Assembly: GCA_004294095.1 (NCBI GenBank)
Contig: RDZR01000047.1
Coordinates: 1-43,329, forward strand
Reading direction: 5' to 3'
Length of the DNA stretch: 43,329 bases
From: Verrucomicrobiota bacterium
Lineage (GTDB): Bacteria; Verrucomicrobiota; Verrucomicrobiia; Verrucomicrobiales; Akkermansiaceae
Shown in pieces: positions 23,383-31,279 of the stretch; the first letter of the stretch is position 1; every line of letters begins with the position of its first letter. A model generated the notes under the pieces. It worked only from the letters and a program-made list of their open reading frames with translations. It was not told where the DNA came from and did no database searches. The translations under genes and the position numbers were made by a program.

Positions 23383-24086
23383 GCACGCCCGATGAATTCT
23401 TCGCCACCACACGCTGGACGATGGTCCGGGCGGCGGGCGCATCGGCGGGCGATGCCTTGGAATCCTTATGCGTGGCGTATTGGTATCCATTGTATGCCTA
23501 TGTCCGGCGGCATGGATATTCCAAAGAAGATGCGGAGGATCTAACACAGGCATTTTTTGCGAAGCTATTGGCGCGACAAGATTTCGCCGGACTCAAGCAA
23601 GAGAACGGTCGCTTCCGGGCCTTCCTTTTGGCAGCGCTGAAGAACTTTCTCGCCAACGAGCGCGACCGTGCAGGACGGCTGAAACGCGGCGGAAGCATCA
23701 CCCATCTTTCCCTCGATTGGCAGAGCGCAGACACGCAATTCCAGATTGCCGACCGTGTGCAATTGCCACCGGATGCGGCGTATGATCGGGAGTGGGCGCT
23801 TGTGTTGTTAGAGAAAGTCATTGTTCAATTGCGGGATGAAGCCGAAGCAGAGGGATGGCTCGTGCGTTTTGAACATTTCAAAGCATATTTAACTGCTGAG
23901 AAGAATGAGATCCCGTATGCCACCACCGCTGCCGCACTCTCGATGGAGGAAAGCGCGGTGCGGGTCGCAGTTCATCGCTTGCGAAAGCGCTATCGCGAAT
24001 TCCTGCGAAAGGAAGTCGCCCACACTCTGTCCGATCCGGATATGATTGCGGAAGAACTCGCGGCCTTGCTTGGCGCATTTCATTAG
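23379..24086 (+). CDS. ECF-family RNA polymerase sigma factor coupled to the kinase
   Basis: 235 residues. Region 2 is DALESLCVAYWYPLYAYVRR, then YSKEDAEDLTQAFFAKLL and FRAFLLAALKNFLANERDR. Region 4 is YATTAAALSMEESAVRVAVHRLRKRYRE. It belongs to the ECF-like group of Planctomycetes, Verrucomicrobia and Acidobacteria whose genes usually adjoin Ser/Thr kinases, where kinase phosphorylation is thought to control the sigma factor in place of a classical anti-sigma. Here the kinase comes first and the sigma ATG overlaps its stop as ATGA. TGTTAGA heptamers at 23540 and 23806 are two of the four found in this otherwise motif-poor block. Confidence 0.9.
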   Translation: MSTPDEFFATTRWTMVRAAGASAGDALESLCVAYWYPLYAYVRRHGYSKEDAEDLTQAFFAKLLARQDFAGLKQENGRFRAFLLAALKNFLANERDRAGRLKRGGSITHLSLDWQSADTQFQIADRVQLPPDAAYDREWALVLLEKVIVQLRDEAEAEGWLVRFEHFKAYLTAEKNEIPYATTAAALSMEESAVRVAVHRLRKRYREFLRKEVAHTLSDPDMIAEELAALLGAFH

Positions 24087-24216
24087 ACGACCTCCACCTC
24101 ACGAGCGAAGAACTCTACCAGAGGTTTTAGCGAGCTCTTGCCGATCGCCCGCAGCAACCATTCGATACTCAGGAAAACGATCAAACTTAAAAAACCGCTT
24201 GCGTGCTCGTTCTATC

Positions 24217-24237
24217 TGTATTACTACAAGTAATACA
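24217..24237 (+). promoter_or_regulatory. Perfect inverted repeat, probable operator of the GntR/YtrA-type repressor
   Basis: TGTATTAC, five bases (TACAA), then GTAATACA: a perfect 8-bp dyad ending 11 bp before the GntR ATG. It overlaps the -10-like TACAAT at 24234-24239, so bound repressor would block transcription. YtrA-subfamily regulators typically bind such dyads in their own promoters. Autoregulation is inferred from this placement. Confidence 0.8.
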
Positions 24238-24248
24238 ATTTTGCGGTC

Positions 24249-24638
24249 ATGCTTCCATTCACTATTCAAATTCAACTCGGGGAGCCGATCTACGAACAGA
24301 TCGTCCGTGCAGTGAAAAAAGCAGTTGCCACGGGTCAACTCCTGCCCGGTGCACAAATGCCATCCGTCCGCGTCATCAGCCGCGAGTTGAGCGTGAACCC
24401 GAACACCGTCCAGAAAGCCATCAGCCGCCTCACCGACGAAGGCGTGCTCGCCAGCCACCCCGGCTCTGGAAGTTTCGTCGCCGAGCGCGGCCCCTCTCCC
24501 CGTGCGGAGCGGCTCAGCGCCCTCAAGCCTCTCATCGAACAACTCCTCGTCGAGTCCGCCCACCACGGACTCACGGCCGACGAACTCCTCGAACTCATCC
24601 GCCAACATCACCAGAGAAATTATGGAAACGATCATTGA
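24249..24638 (+). CDS. GntR-family transcriptional regulator, YtrA subfamily
   Basis: 129 residues. The winged helix-turn-helix at about residues 10-78 has the GntR pattern: GEPIYEQIVRAVKKAVATG, then LLPGAQMPSVRVISRELSVN, PNTVQKAISRLTDEGVL and GSGSFVA. A short C-terminal helical tail of about 45 residues replaces the large effector domain of other GntR proteins, which defines the YtrA group. These repress adjacent ABC transporter operons and are often induced by cell-wall-active compounds. It overlaps the ATPase gene by 17 bp and is preceded by a perfect palindrome. Confidence 0.92.
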   Translation: MLPFTIQIQLGEPIYEQIVRAVKKAVATGQLLPGAQMPSVRVISRELSVNPNTVQKAISRLTDEGVLASHPGSGSFVAERGPSPRAERLSALKPLIEQLLVESAHHGLTADELLELIRQHHQRNYGNDH

Positions 24639-25521
24639 AGCCCGCAACCTCGGCAAACGCTATCGCCAAAAAGACGCCGTCCACGCCCTGAGCCTCTCGC
24701 TACCCGCCGGGCGCGCCTGTGCCTTCCTCGGCCGCAACGGCGCAGGCAAAACCACCACCATCAAAATGCTCGCCGGCTTGATCCGGCCCGACAGCGGATC
24801 GTGCTCGCTCTTCGGCCAAGACTCACAACACCTCCGCCCCGAGGACTGGCAGAAAACCGGTTACGTTTCCGAAAATCAAGAACTCTACGACTGGATGACC
24901 GGCGAACAACTCATCGCTTTCACCTCCAAGCTCTACCCCTCATGGGACAAACCGTTTGAAAAAGAGTTGTTGGAAAAACTCGGAATCCCGCTCCGCCGCC
25001 GGGTCTCCTTCTGTTCGCGCGGCGAGAAGGTGAAACTCGCCCTTCTGCTAGCCATGGCCTTCCGCCCGCGCCTGCTCATCCTCGATGAACCCTTCGCCGG
25101 ACTCGACCCACTGGTTAGATCCGAATTTCTCGACACCGTGCTCGAAATCACCCACCAAAACGACTGGTCGATCTTCTTTTCCACCCATGACGTTGACGAC
25201 GTAGAAAAACTCGCCGACGACGTGGTCATCATCGACGAAGGCCGCCTCCAAGTTTCCGAATCGCTCGATTCTTTACAAAACCGCTTCCGCCGCATCGACC
25301 TCCAAGGTCCGCACGAGCCGTTGATGAAAACCGCTGCCATCCTTGGGCTCGAACGCCACGCGGACCACAGCCGCTTCATCCACTCCGCCTTCAATAGCGA
25401 GACCCTCGCCACGCTTGAGGCCAACCATTCCGAGGCGCACATTGATGTTTCCACAATCTCACTCAAGGAAATCTTCATCGCTCTCGCCAAAAATTTTCAA
25501 ACCGAAAACCCACGCTCATGA
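24622..25521 (+). CDS. ABC transporter ATP-binding protein
   Basis: 299 residues from the ATG at 24622. The Walker A motif is GRNGAGKTT (about residues 38-46). The signature is degenerate, with CSRGEK replacing LSGGQ. The Walker B motif is LLILDEPFAGLDP and the switch is STHDVDD. The signature variant is common in YtrB/CcmA-type ATPases of GntR-linked transporters. About 75 C-terminal residues follow the nucleotide-binding domain. It would drive the two membrane proteins encoded next, whose gene starts overlap in series. The longer frame upstream (from 24502) lies inside the GntR gene and is not used. Confidence 0.92.
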   Translation: METIIEARNLGKRYRQKDAVHALSLSLPAGRACAFLGRNGAGKTTTIKMLAGLIRPDSGSCSLFGQDSQHLRPEDWQKTGYVSENQELYDWMTGEQLIAFTSKLYPSWDKPFEKELLEKLGIPLRRRVSFCSRGEKVKLALLLAMAFRPRLLILDEPFAGLDPLVRSEFLDTVLEITHQNDWSIFFSTHDVDDVEKLADDVVIIDEGRLQVSESLDSLQNRFRRIDLQGPHEPLMKTAAILGLERHADHSRFIHSAFNSETLATLEANHSEAHIDVSTISLKEIFIALAKNFQTENPRS

Positions 25522-27167
25522 ACCTCTTGTTCCACCATGTCTGCAAAGACCTGCGGCACTCGCGCTGGCTCATCGTTCTCACTTGGCTCACCGCTGCCTG
25601 CATCCTTTGGCTGCCTGCCTCGCTAGTCGAGAAGCGCGTCGAAGTGATGCAATGGTTGCCCTACATCAGCTGCGGCGCATGGGTGCTGGTTTTTCTAACA
25701 GCCGGTCGTATCGTGCAGCTCGATGCACCACGCCGCGACACCGCCTTCCTCCGGAGCCGCCCGTTTTCTTCTAGCGATTGGCTCGCTTCCAAACTCTCCT
25801 CATGCTTGATCCTCATCCTCCCCATGGCACTTCTCCAAGTGGCGATGGTCCTGGTTACCGGACTCAGACCGGAATTCATCGACCTATTACTCATCTTCTT
25901 CGAAGAAATGCTCGCGTTCTGTGTGGTCATGACTCTAGCACTGGCGATTGCCACTAGGTCGAAAACCTATTCAAACTTCATCGGCACCACGATGGTTATC
26001 TTTTTCGCCGCATATATCATCTTTGTCATGTATATGATTGCGGAAAAACAACTCGCTCGGACCACGAAATCCGAGTGGAGCTATGACAATGAGTATCTCA
26101 AGCTCAGCAGGCTTCTCATCACGCAAGTGATTGCGGTTCTCGGTCTAGCAGGTGGACTATTCCTATGCATGCGCGCCCGCCGTCCTGAACGACTCGCGGC
26201 CGTCATCTCAAGCACCGTCATGATCGCCGCTCTCGCATGGTTCTTCTGGCCACTAAACTTCGTGAAAACCTTCACCCGCCCCGAAGCCACAGCACCGCGC
26301 TCGGAATGGCCGGATCTCTCCAAGTTAAAACTCTCCTTCCGCGAGCAGGAATCGTGGTCGCAAAAAAAGGCGGGATCGGTGCCCGCAAGGTTCTCTTTCT
26401 CGGACGGAGTTTACAACGATACAACTTATCGCCGCATCAGTGGTCACACGCAACTCGATGGGCTTCCCGAGGAATGGTTTGCCTTCCCGAACAGCTTTGA
26501 ATACGAGCTATCACTTACCAACGGCAAAACCTTTTCAGGTCGATACACCGCTTCGGCTGGTTTGTGGGAGTTGATGGCTCTGCCCTTAGTGGGCATGGCG
26601 CTGCCTTGGGACAAATCAACCAACCCATTGTGCGATGTCGAACTCGCGGAGTTCCCCTTGCCGAAAGCCGCGGATGCGATGACCGGCGCGAAACTTCGGG
26701 GCAACGTCCATGTTCCATTCAAACGCCCTGTCATTCTCGGGCGCCTACCATTGCGCGCGGCTGCCTCCACAAAGATCGGCAACCGCCACATCTCGATCAC
26801 GGAAGTCGAGCGGAACGATATGGAAATCCGTTACAAACTAGCTATCGAACAACTTCGGGTGCTGACTCGTGGCGACTGGTATTCCGAGTCTCACCGCAGA
26901 ATAGAATTCCTCGCCGTCAACGTCGCAAAACGAGAGTTCCTCAGACAAGGAAGTGCAGAATCATCAGGTCGTTCATTTGGCCACTATTCTTTGCAGTTTC
27001 TTGACTTCAGTCAAACCATCCACCGAGATCTCACGAAAGAACACGATGGTGGTATCATCCCCGAAGATTGGCTCAATGGTGCAGAACTCCTGATCGTGGG
27101 AGATGAGTTTGGCGGCACACTTTCCCAATCCTTCGACTTCTCCGAAGTAACCCTGTCCAACCCATGA
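25518..27167 (+). CDS. ABC transporter membrane protein with large C-terminal extracytoplasmic domain (first of a tandem pair)
   Basis: 549 residues. The N-terminal half (about 1-250) has about six membrane helices, arranged like ABC-2-type permeases (FHHVCKDLRHSRWLIVLTWL at the start). The remaining 300 residues have no membrane segment and probably form a beta-rich domain outside the membrane. Landmarks shared with the next gene are GLPEEWFAF, RPVILGRLPLRAAAS, RGDWYSESHRRIEFL and WLNGAELLIVGDEFGGT. I do not recognise this domain. The gene overlaps the ATPase gene and the next permease by four bases each. Codons end mainly in C, like the rest of this operon. Confidence 0.78.
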   Translation: MNLLFHHVCKDLRHSRWLIVLTWLTAACILWLPASLVEKRVEVMQWLPYISCGAWVLVFLTAGRIVQLDAPRRDTAFLRSRPFSSSDWLASKLSSCLILILPMALLQVAMVLVTGLRPEFIDLLLIFFEEMLAFCVVMTLALAIATRSKTYSNFIGTTMVIFFAAYIIFVMYMIAEKQLARTTKSEWSYDNEYLKLSRLLITQVIAVLGLAGGLFLCMRARRPERLAAVISSTVMIAALAWFFWPLNFVKTFTRPEATAPRSEWPDLSKLKLSFREQESWSQKKAGSVPARFSFSDGVYNDTTYRRISGHTQLDGLPEEWFAFPNSFEYELSLTNGKTFSGRYTASAGLWELMALPLVGMALPWDKSTNPLCDVELAEFPLPKAADAMTGAKLRGNVHVPFKRPVILGRLPLRAAASTKIGNRHISITEVERNDMEIRYKLAIEQLRVLTRGDWYSESHRRIEFLAVNVAKREFLRQGSAESSGRSFGHYSLQFLDFSQTIHRDLTKEHDGGIIPEDWLNGAELLIVGDEFGGTLSQSFDFSEVTLSNP

Positions 27168-28738
27168 AGCTCTTGATCCACCTCTGCCGCAAAGATTACT
27201 CATTCGCCAAGCATACCTTGTGGGGCGCATGGGCGGTTTTCCTGGTCGCCGTGCTGATGCCGGTCATCATGACCGGACCGTTGGTCAATGCCGGCGCGCC
27301 GTTCCTCGTGTTGGTCTCCATTGCACCGCTGTTGCTGATTTTCGCCGCCACGCTCAGAATCCTCCGTGCCGATTCGTTCACGGGCGGTCATGCCTTCATC
27401 GGCACACGCCCAGTAACGATGACGATGTTATGGTTATCCAAACTCATTACCATCGCCGCCTTCGTTTTGTTGCCTTGGCTGCTCGCCCAGATCATCGGCG
27501 TATTTGCTCTGGGCCTACATCTCACGCCCGCCGACTGGATGCTATTTCTGATCGAGAAAAAACTACTTTTCGGCATTGCCATGGCAATTCCGTTGATGGT
27601 CGGCACTCACACGCGGAACTTCGGGTGGACGACTCTGCTCACCATCACGTTTACTATCCTGATGATACGGTTCGCGACCACCACTCTTGGCAAACCTGGA
27701 GGCTTGGACTTCATTATGGAAGCCCGCTACCTCAGGGCCTCGCAATGGCTGGTCACACAGCTCCTGATCTCCATAGCGGCACTCCTGCTCTCATGGCTGT
27801 GGATGGTCCGAAGAAACTTGTCGTGGAGCATTGCCGTCGGGCTGATTGCAATAGCGGGCATTGCAATCGTTTCCACAAATTGGCAGGTGAACTTCGTGGA
27901 GAAACTAGCTTTCTCAAAAGCCCCAGCGGCACCGAACCTTTGCATCACTTGGCTTGACGGACCGAGCATCTCCGGCAGTTCGCGCAACCATGAGCAATTC
28001 ACGAGGGTCATCCGGGACGCCAAGTTAGAAGGTGTTCCCGATGGGTGGATCGCGAGCTTTTCAGGTATCCGAGCGAACGCGCATTTCCACAATGGCGGCG
28101 TGATGACAGGCGATACCATCAACTCCAGAAAATACGGCGATTTTTCACGGGCTTTGTTGCCAGCTCTCGGTGTTGATTTGCCCATGAATCATCCTGATCG
28201 TCTAAATCAATGGAATTTCATCACTTGGTTCGAAGCCGAGTCATCCTTGTTGCGTGACCGTCCGGATCCAGTTGCCACGATCTCAGGCACATGCATGGTC
28301 GAACTCGATCAGCCAGTCGTCCTCGCGAATCTTCCAGCGCGGAACGGAGCCAGTGCCAGCAATGGACGTTTCCTCTATCGCGTCGAGAGTGTGGAGCCAT
28401 CCGGTAGTAGCATTTCGGTGAAACTAACCGTTTGCGGTGCCACTCTCGGTAGCCGGGGCGATTGGAGCGACAGTCTAAGAGGCATCGAAATACTGCTCAT
28501 TAACCCGAAGATAGGCAAGCAAACTCAAAGTCAATGGAGTGGAGGTTCAACCAGCGGCCTTGGATGGGCGAGCCTACGGCGAGATCTTAGCATAGATGAT
28601 TGGCCAAACAGTGGAACTAGCGATCCCTTAGCCTTCCTCAATGGAGCACGCCTTTACGTGATCGGTCGCCGCCATGGTGGAACCGTGCCCCTTCCTTTTG
28701 ATATTCCAGAAATCCGGCTGGAAAAAAATGGATTGTGA
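27164..28738 (+). CDS. ABC transporter membrane protein with large C-terminal extracytoplasmic domain (second of a tandem pair)
   Basis: 524 residues, a diverged paralogue of the preceding gene. About six membrane helices occupy residues 15-235. The extracytoplasmic domain covers about 240-524 with matching landmarks: LEGVPDGWIASF, QPVVLANLPARNGAS, RGDWSDSLRGIEILLI and FLNGARLYVIGRRHGGT. The two proteins probably form a heterodimeric permease with the ATPase at 24622. The cargo is unknown. GntR/YtrA linkage suggests export or relief of an envelope-active compound. The operon probably ends here, but I see no hairpin terminator. Confidence 0.78.
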   Translation: MKLLIHLCRKDYSFAKHTLWGAWAVFLVAVLMPVIMTGPLVNAGAPFLVLVSIAPLLLIFAATLRILRADSFTGGHAFIGTRPVTMTMLWLSKLITIAAFVLLPWLLAQIIGVFALGLHLTPADWMLFLIEKKLLFGIAMAIPLMVGTHTRNFGWTTLLTITFTILMIRFATTTLGKPGGLDFIMEARYLRASQWLVTQLLISIAALLLSWLWMVRRNLSWSIAVGLIAIAGIAIVSTNWQVNFVEKLAFSKAPAAPNLCITWLDGPSISGSSRNHEQFTRVIRDAKLEGVPDGWIASFSGIRANAHFHNGGVMTGDTINSRKYGDFSRALLPALGVDLPMNHPDRLNQWNFITWFEAESSLLRDRPDPVATISGTCMVELDQPVVLANLPARNGASASNGRFLYRVESVEPSGSSISVKLTVCGATLGSRGDWSDSLRGIEILLINPKIGKQTQSQWSGGSTSGLGWASLRRDLSIDDWPNSGTSDPLAFLNGARLYVIGRRHGGTVPLPFDIPEIRLEKNGL

Positions 28739-28765
28739 CTTGCGGCGTTGATTTCGTTTGCGAAG

Positions 28766-29164
28766 ATGAGTCATCTCTCTCTTGATACTCCCATGCGCCA
28801 ATTAGCACTCATCACAGGCATCATTTGCATTCTCGTCGGTATTTATGGCTACACTCAGGGCACGCCCAATGCGGTGACTGGGATGGTCTCCAGAACGGCA
28901 TTGATTCCAGCGTGGATCGGTGTGATTTTTACCTTTGCTTGGTTACTTTCAACTTTCACGCCGTCATTGCACAAGCATGCGATGCACATTGGTGTTCTCG
29001 CCGCGTTGATTGGAATGGTGGGTGCTTACATGCCAATTAAAGTCCGCGGTTTGGATTTCTCACAAGCATCGGTGCAAGGCTCGGTTTTTCTTTTTGTGGC
29101 CTGCGCCGTGTTTTTTGTGGCGGCGATCCGTTCATTCATCGCCGCTCGTCGCAGCCGAGCATGA
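28766..29164 (+). CDS. Small four-helix membrane protein of unknown function
   Basis: 132 residues from the ATG at 28766; an internal ATG at 28793 (MRQLALITGIICILVG) is equally plausible and gives 123 residues. There are four membrane helices, at about residues 16-35, 48-65, 77-96 and 105-125. There are no charged catalytic residues or known motif. It lies 27 bp after the ABC operon but its codon use resembles the downstream genes. It could belong to either group. No function can be given. Confidence 0.65.
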   Translation: MSHLSLDTPMRQLALITGIICILVGIYGYTQGTPNAVTGMVSRTALIPAWIGVIFTFAWLLSTFTPSLHKHAMHIGVLAALIGMVGAYMPIKVRGLDFSQASVQGSVFLFVACAVFFVAAIRSFIAARRSRA

Positions 29165-29191
29165 TGGTTCACGATGCTTTTCCATTTTGTT

Positions 29192-31276
29192 ATGCCTGCA
29201 ACTGAAGTTTCTAACCATCCATTTCTTAATCCGCAATTTTATGTGCCGTGGTCGCAATTGAAAGCAGACGCGGTGCTGGACGATATCGGTCATGCATTGC
29301 GAGGCGCGGAGCAAAAGATCGAAGCGATTTGCTCACAAGATCTATCTGCCGCGTCGTTTGAGAGCACATTTCTCGCGCTCGAAGAGGCGACGGAGGAACT
29401 CGGCCGCGGGTGGGGCCGGCTCAATCATCTCGATTCCGTTTCCGATCAACCGGAACAACGGGCGGCGCTCAATCAAATGCTGCCGGATGTCTCGCGTTTT
29501 TATTCGTCCATCGCGCTGAATGACCGGCTATGGCGAGTCATCAAAGAGGTGGGCTCGCGTTTGTTAGATGAGCCATTGACGGATATTCAGCGTCGATTTG
29601 TGGATGAGACGATGTTAGATTTCATCGGCTCGGGTGCTGATTTGCCTGAGGAAAAAAAGCAACGCATCGCAGAAATTGATGAAGCACTCTCGCAGGCGAC
29701 CAAGGCGTATTCGGAGCATGTGTTAGATTCCACCAACGCGTGGGAATGTGTGGTGACGGATGAAAGCCGCCTCGCCGGATTGCCGGATTCGGCCAAAGCT
29801 GCGGCGGCAGAAAATGCGCGCGCCAAAGGCCATCCAGAGCCAGCGTGGCGATTTACGCTGCAATTTCCATCAATGTTCCCACTGATGCAGCATGCGGATG
29901 ACGACGAGCTGCGTAAGGAAGTTTGGCAAGCCTCGTCTCAGGTGGCGAGCGCGGGCGAGCATGACAATTCATCGTTGGTTTGGCAAATTCTCTCATTGCG
30001 GCACGAGAAGGCGCAAATTTTAGGCCAAGCGCATTTTGCCGACTATGTCTTGCAACGCCGCATGGCCAAGTGCGGCAAGACAGCACTGGAATTCATCGAG
30101 CAACTTCACATGCGAGTGAGGCCCGCTTTTCTAACAGATTATGCTCAGTTAGAGAAATTCAAAGCAGAGGCGACTGGCCATGCAGAACAATCGCTTGCAC
30201 CATGGGAAGTTGCCTATTGGGCTGAAAAACAGCGCAAAGCCTTGTATGATTTTGACGAAGAATTGCTGCGTCCGTATTTCCCAGTGGATGGAGTGATGGC
30301 GGGCATGTTTGAAATTGCTTCCGTGCTTTTTGGAATTTCTATCAGGCAAATTCTAACAGAAGAAGCGGCAGCGCGCGGCATTGAGACGTGGCATCCCGAG
30401 TGCTCCGTGTATGAAATTCACGATCGTTCAAGCGCTGCGCACCTTGGATCGTTTTATGCAGATTGGCATCCGAGGGAATCCAAGCGCGGCGGGGCGTGGA
30501 TGAATTCGCTACACACCGGTGGGCTGGGTGAGCCGCATTTGGGATTGATCATCGGCAATATGACGGCGCCATTGGATGGCAAGCCTGCACTTCTCACGCA
30601 CCGCGAGGTGGAGACGATTTTTCATGAATTTGGCCACTTGTTGCACGGCTTGTTGAGTGAGGTGCCGATCAAATCACTGGCCGGGACCAATGTGGCGTGG
30701 GACTTTGTCGAGCTGCCTTCGCAGTTGATGGAAAATTTTTGTTGGGACCGTGCATCGCTCAATCGATTTGCCCGCCATTTTGAAACCGGAGAAATGATTC
30801 CTGATGAGCTATTTTCAAAAATGCTCGCGGCGAAAAATTACATGAGTGGCAGCGGGTTCATGCGCCAGTTGGCATTTGCCAAGCTCGATTTAGAATTGCA
30901 CATGCACTTGGACGAGTGGATGGGCAAAGATCTCGATGCCGTCGATCGCGAAGTGTTAGAAAATTATTTGGCCCCGCTTAGCCATCCAACGTCTAGCATG
31001 TTGAGACGATTCAATCACCTGTTTAGCGGCTCCACAGGTTACGCAGCGGGATATTATTCATACAAATGGGCCGAAGTGTTAGATGCGGATGCGTTTACGC
31101 GATTTCAAGCCGAGGGCGTGCTCAATTCAGAGGTCGGGCGCGCCTTCAGGCAGCACATTTTAAGCCAAGGAAATTCACTGCCGCCGGATGAATTATTTCG
31201 CCGATTCATGGACCGCGATCCGAGGCAGGAGCCATTGTTAGTGCGCTCCGGCTTGGCTGCGGCGATGACGGCTTGA
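29192..31276 (+). CDS. prlC: Oligopeptidase A-like zinc metallopeptidase (family M3)
   Basis: 694 residues from the ATG at 29192; an ATG six codons upstream (29174) is possible but adds an atypical MLFHFV leader. The N-terminal part is the helical M3 domain. The active site is in REVETIFHEFGHLLHGLL: the two His of HEFGH and a later Glu (FVELPSQLMENF) bind zinc and the first Glu is the catalytic base. Length and order match PrlC/oligopeptidase A, a cytoplasmic enzyme that degrades short peptides, including cleaved signal peptides. The gene is dense in TGTTAGA heptamers (29562, 29613, 29721, 30130, 30352, 30954, 31077). Confidence 0.93.
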   Translation: MPATEVSNHPFLNPQFYVPWSQLKADAVLDDIGHALRGAEQKIEAICSQDLSAASFESTFLALEEATEELGRGWGRLNHLDSVSDQPEQRAALNQMLPDVSRFYSSIALNDRLWRVIKEVGSRLLDEPLTDIQRRFVDETMLDFIGSGADLPEEKKQRIAEIDEALSQATKAYSEHVLDSTNAWECVVTDESRLAGLPDSAKAAAAENARAKGHPEPAWRFTLQFPSMFPLMQHADDDELRKEVWQASSQVASAGEHDNSSLVWQILSLRHEKAQILGQAHFADYVLQRRMAKCGKTALEFIEQLHMRVRPAFLTDYAQLEKFKAEATGHAEQSLAPWEVAYWAEKQRKALYDFDEELLRPYFPVDGVMAGMFEIASVLFGISIRQILTEEAAARGIETWHPECSVYEIHDRSSAAHLGSFYADWHPRESKRGGAWMNSLHTGGLGEPHLGLIIGNMTAPLDGKPALLTHREVETIFHEFGHLLHGLLSEVPIKSLAGTNVAWDFVELPSQLMENFCWDRASLNRFARHFETGEMIPDELFSKMLAAKNYMSGSGFMRQLAFAKLDLELHMHLDEWMGKDLDAVDREVLENYLAPLSHPTSSMLRRFNHLFSGSTGYAAGYYSYKWAEVLDADAFTRFQAEGVLNSEVGRAFRQHILSQGNSLPPDELFRRFMDRDPRQEPLLVRSGLAAAMTA

Positions 31277-31279
31277 AGT

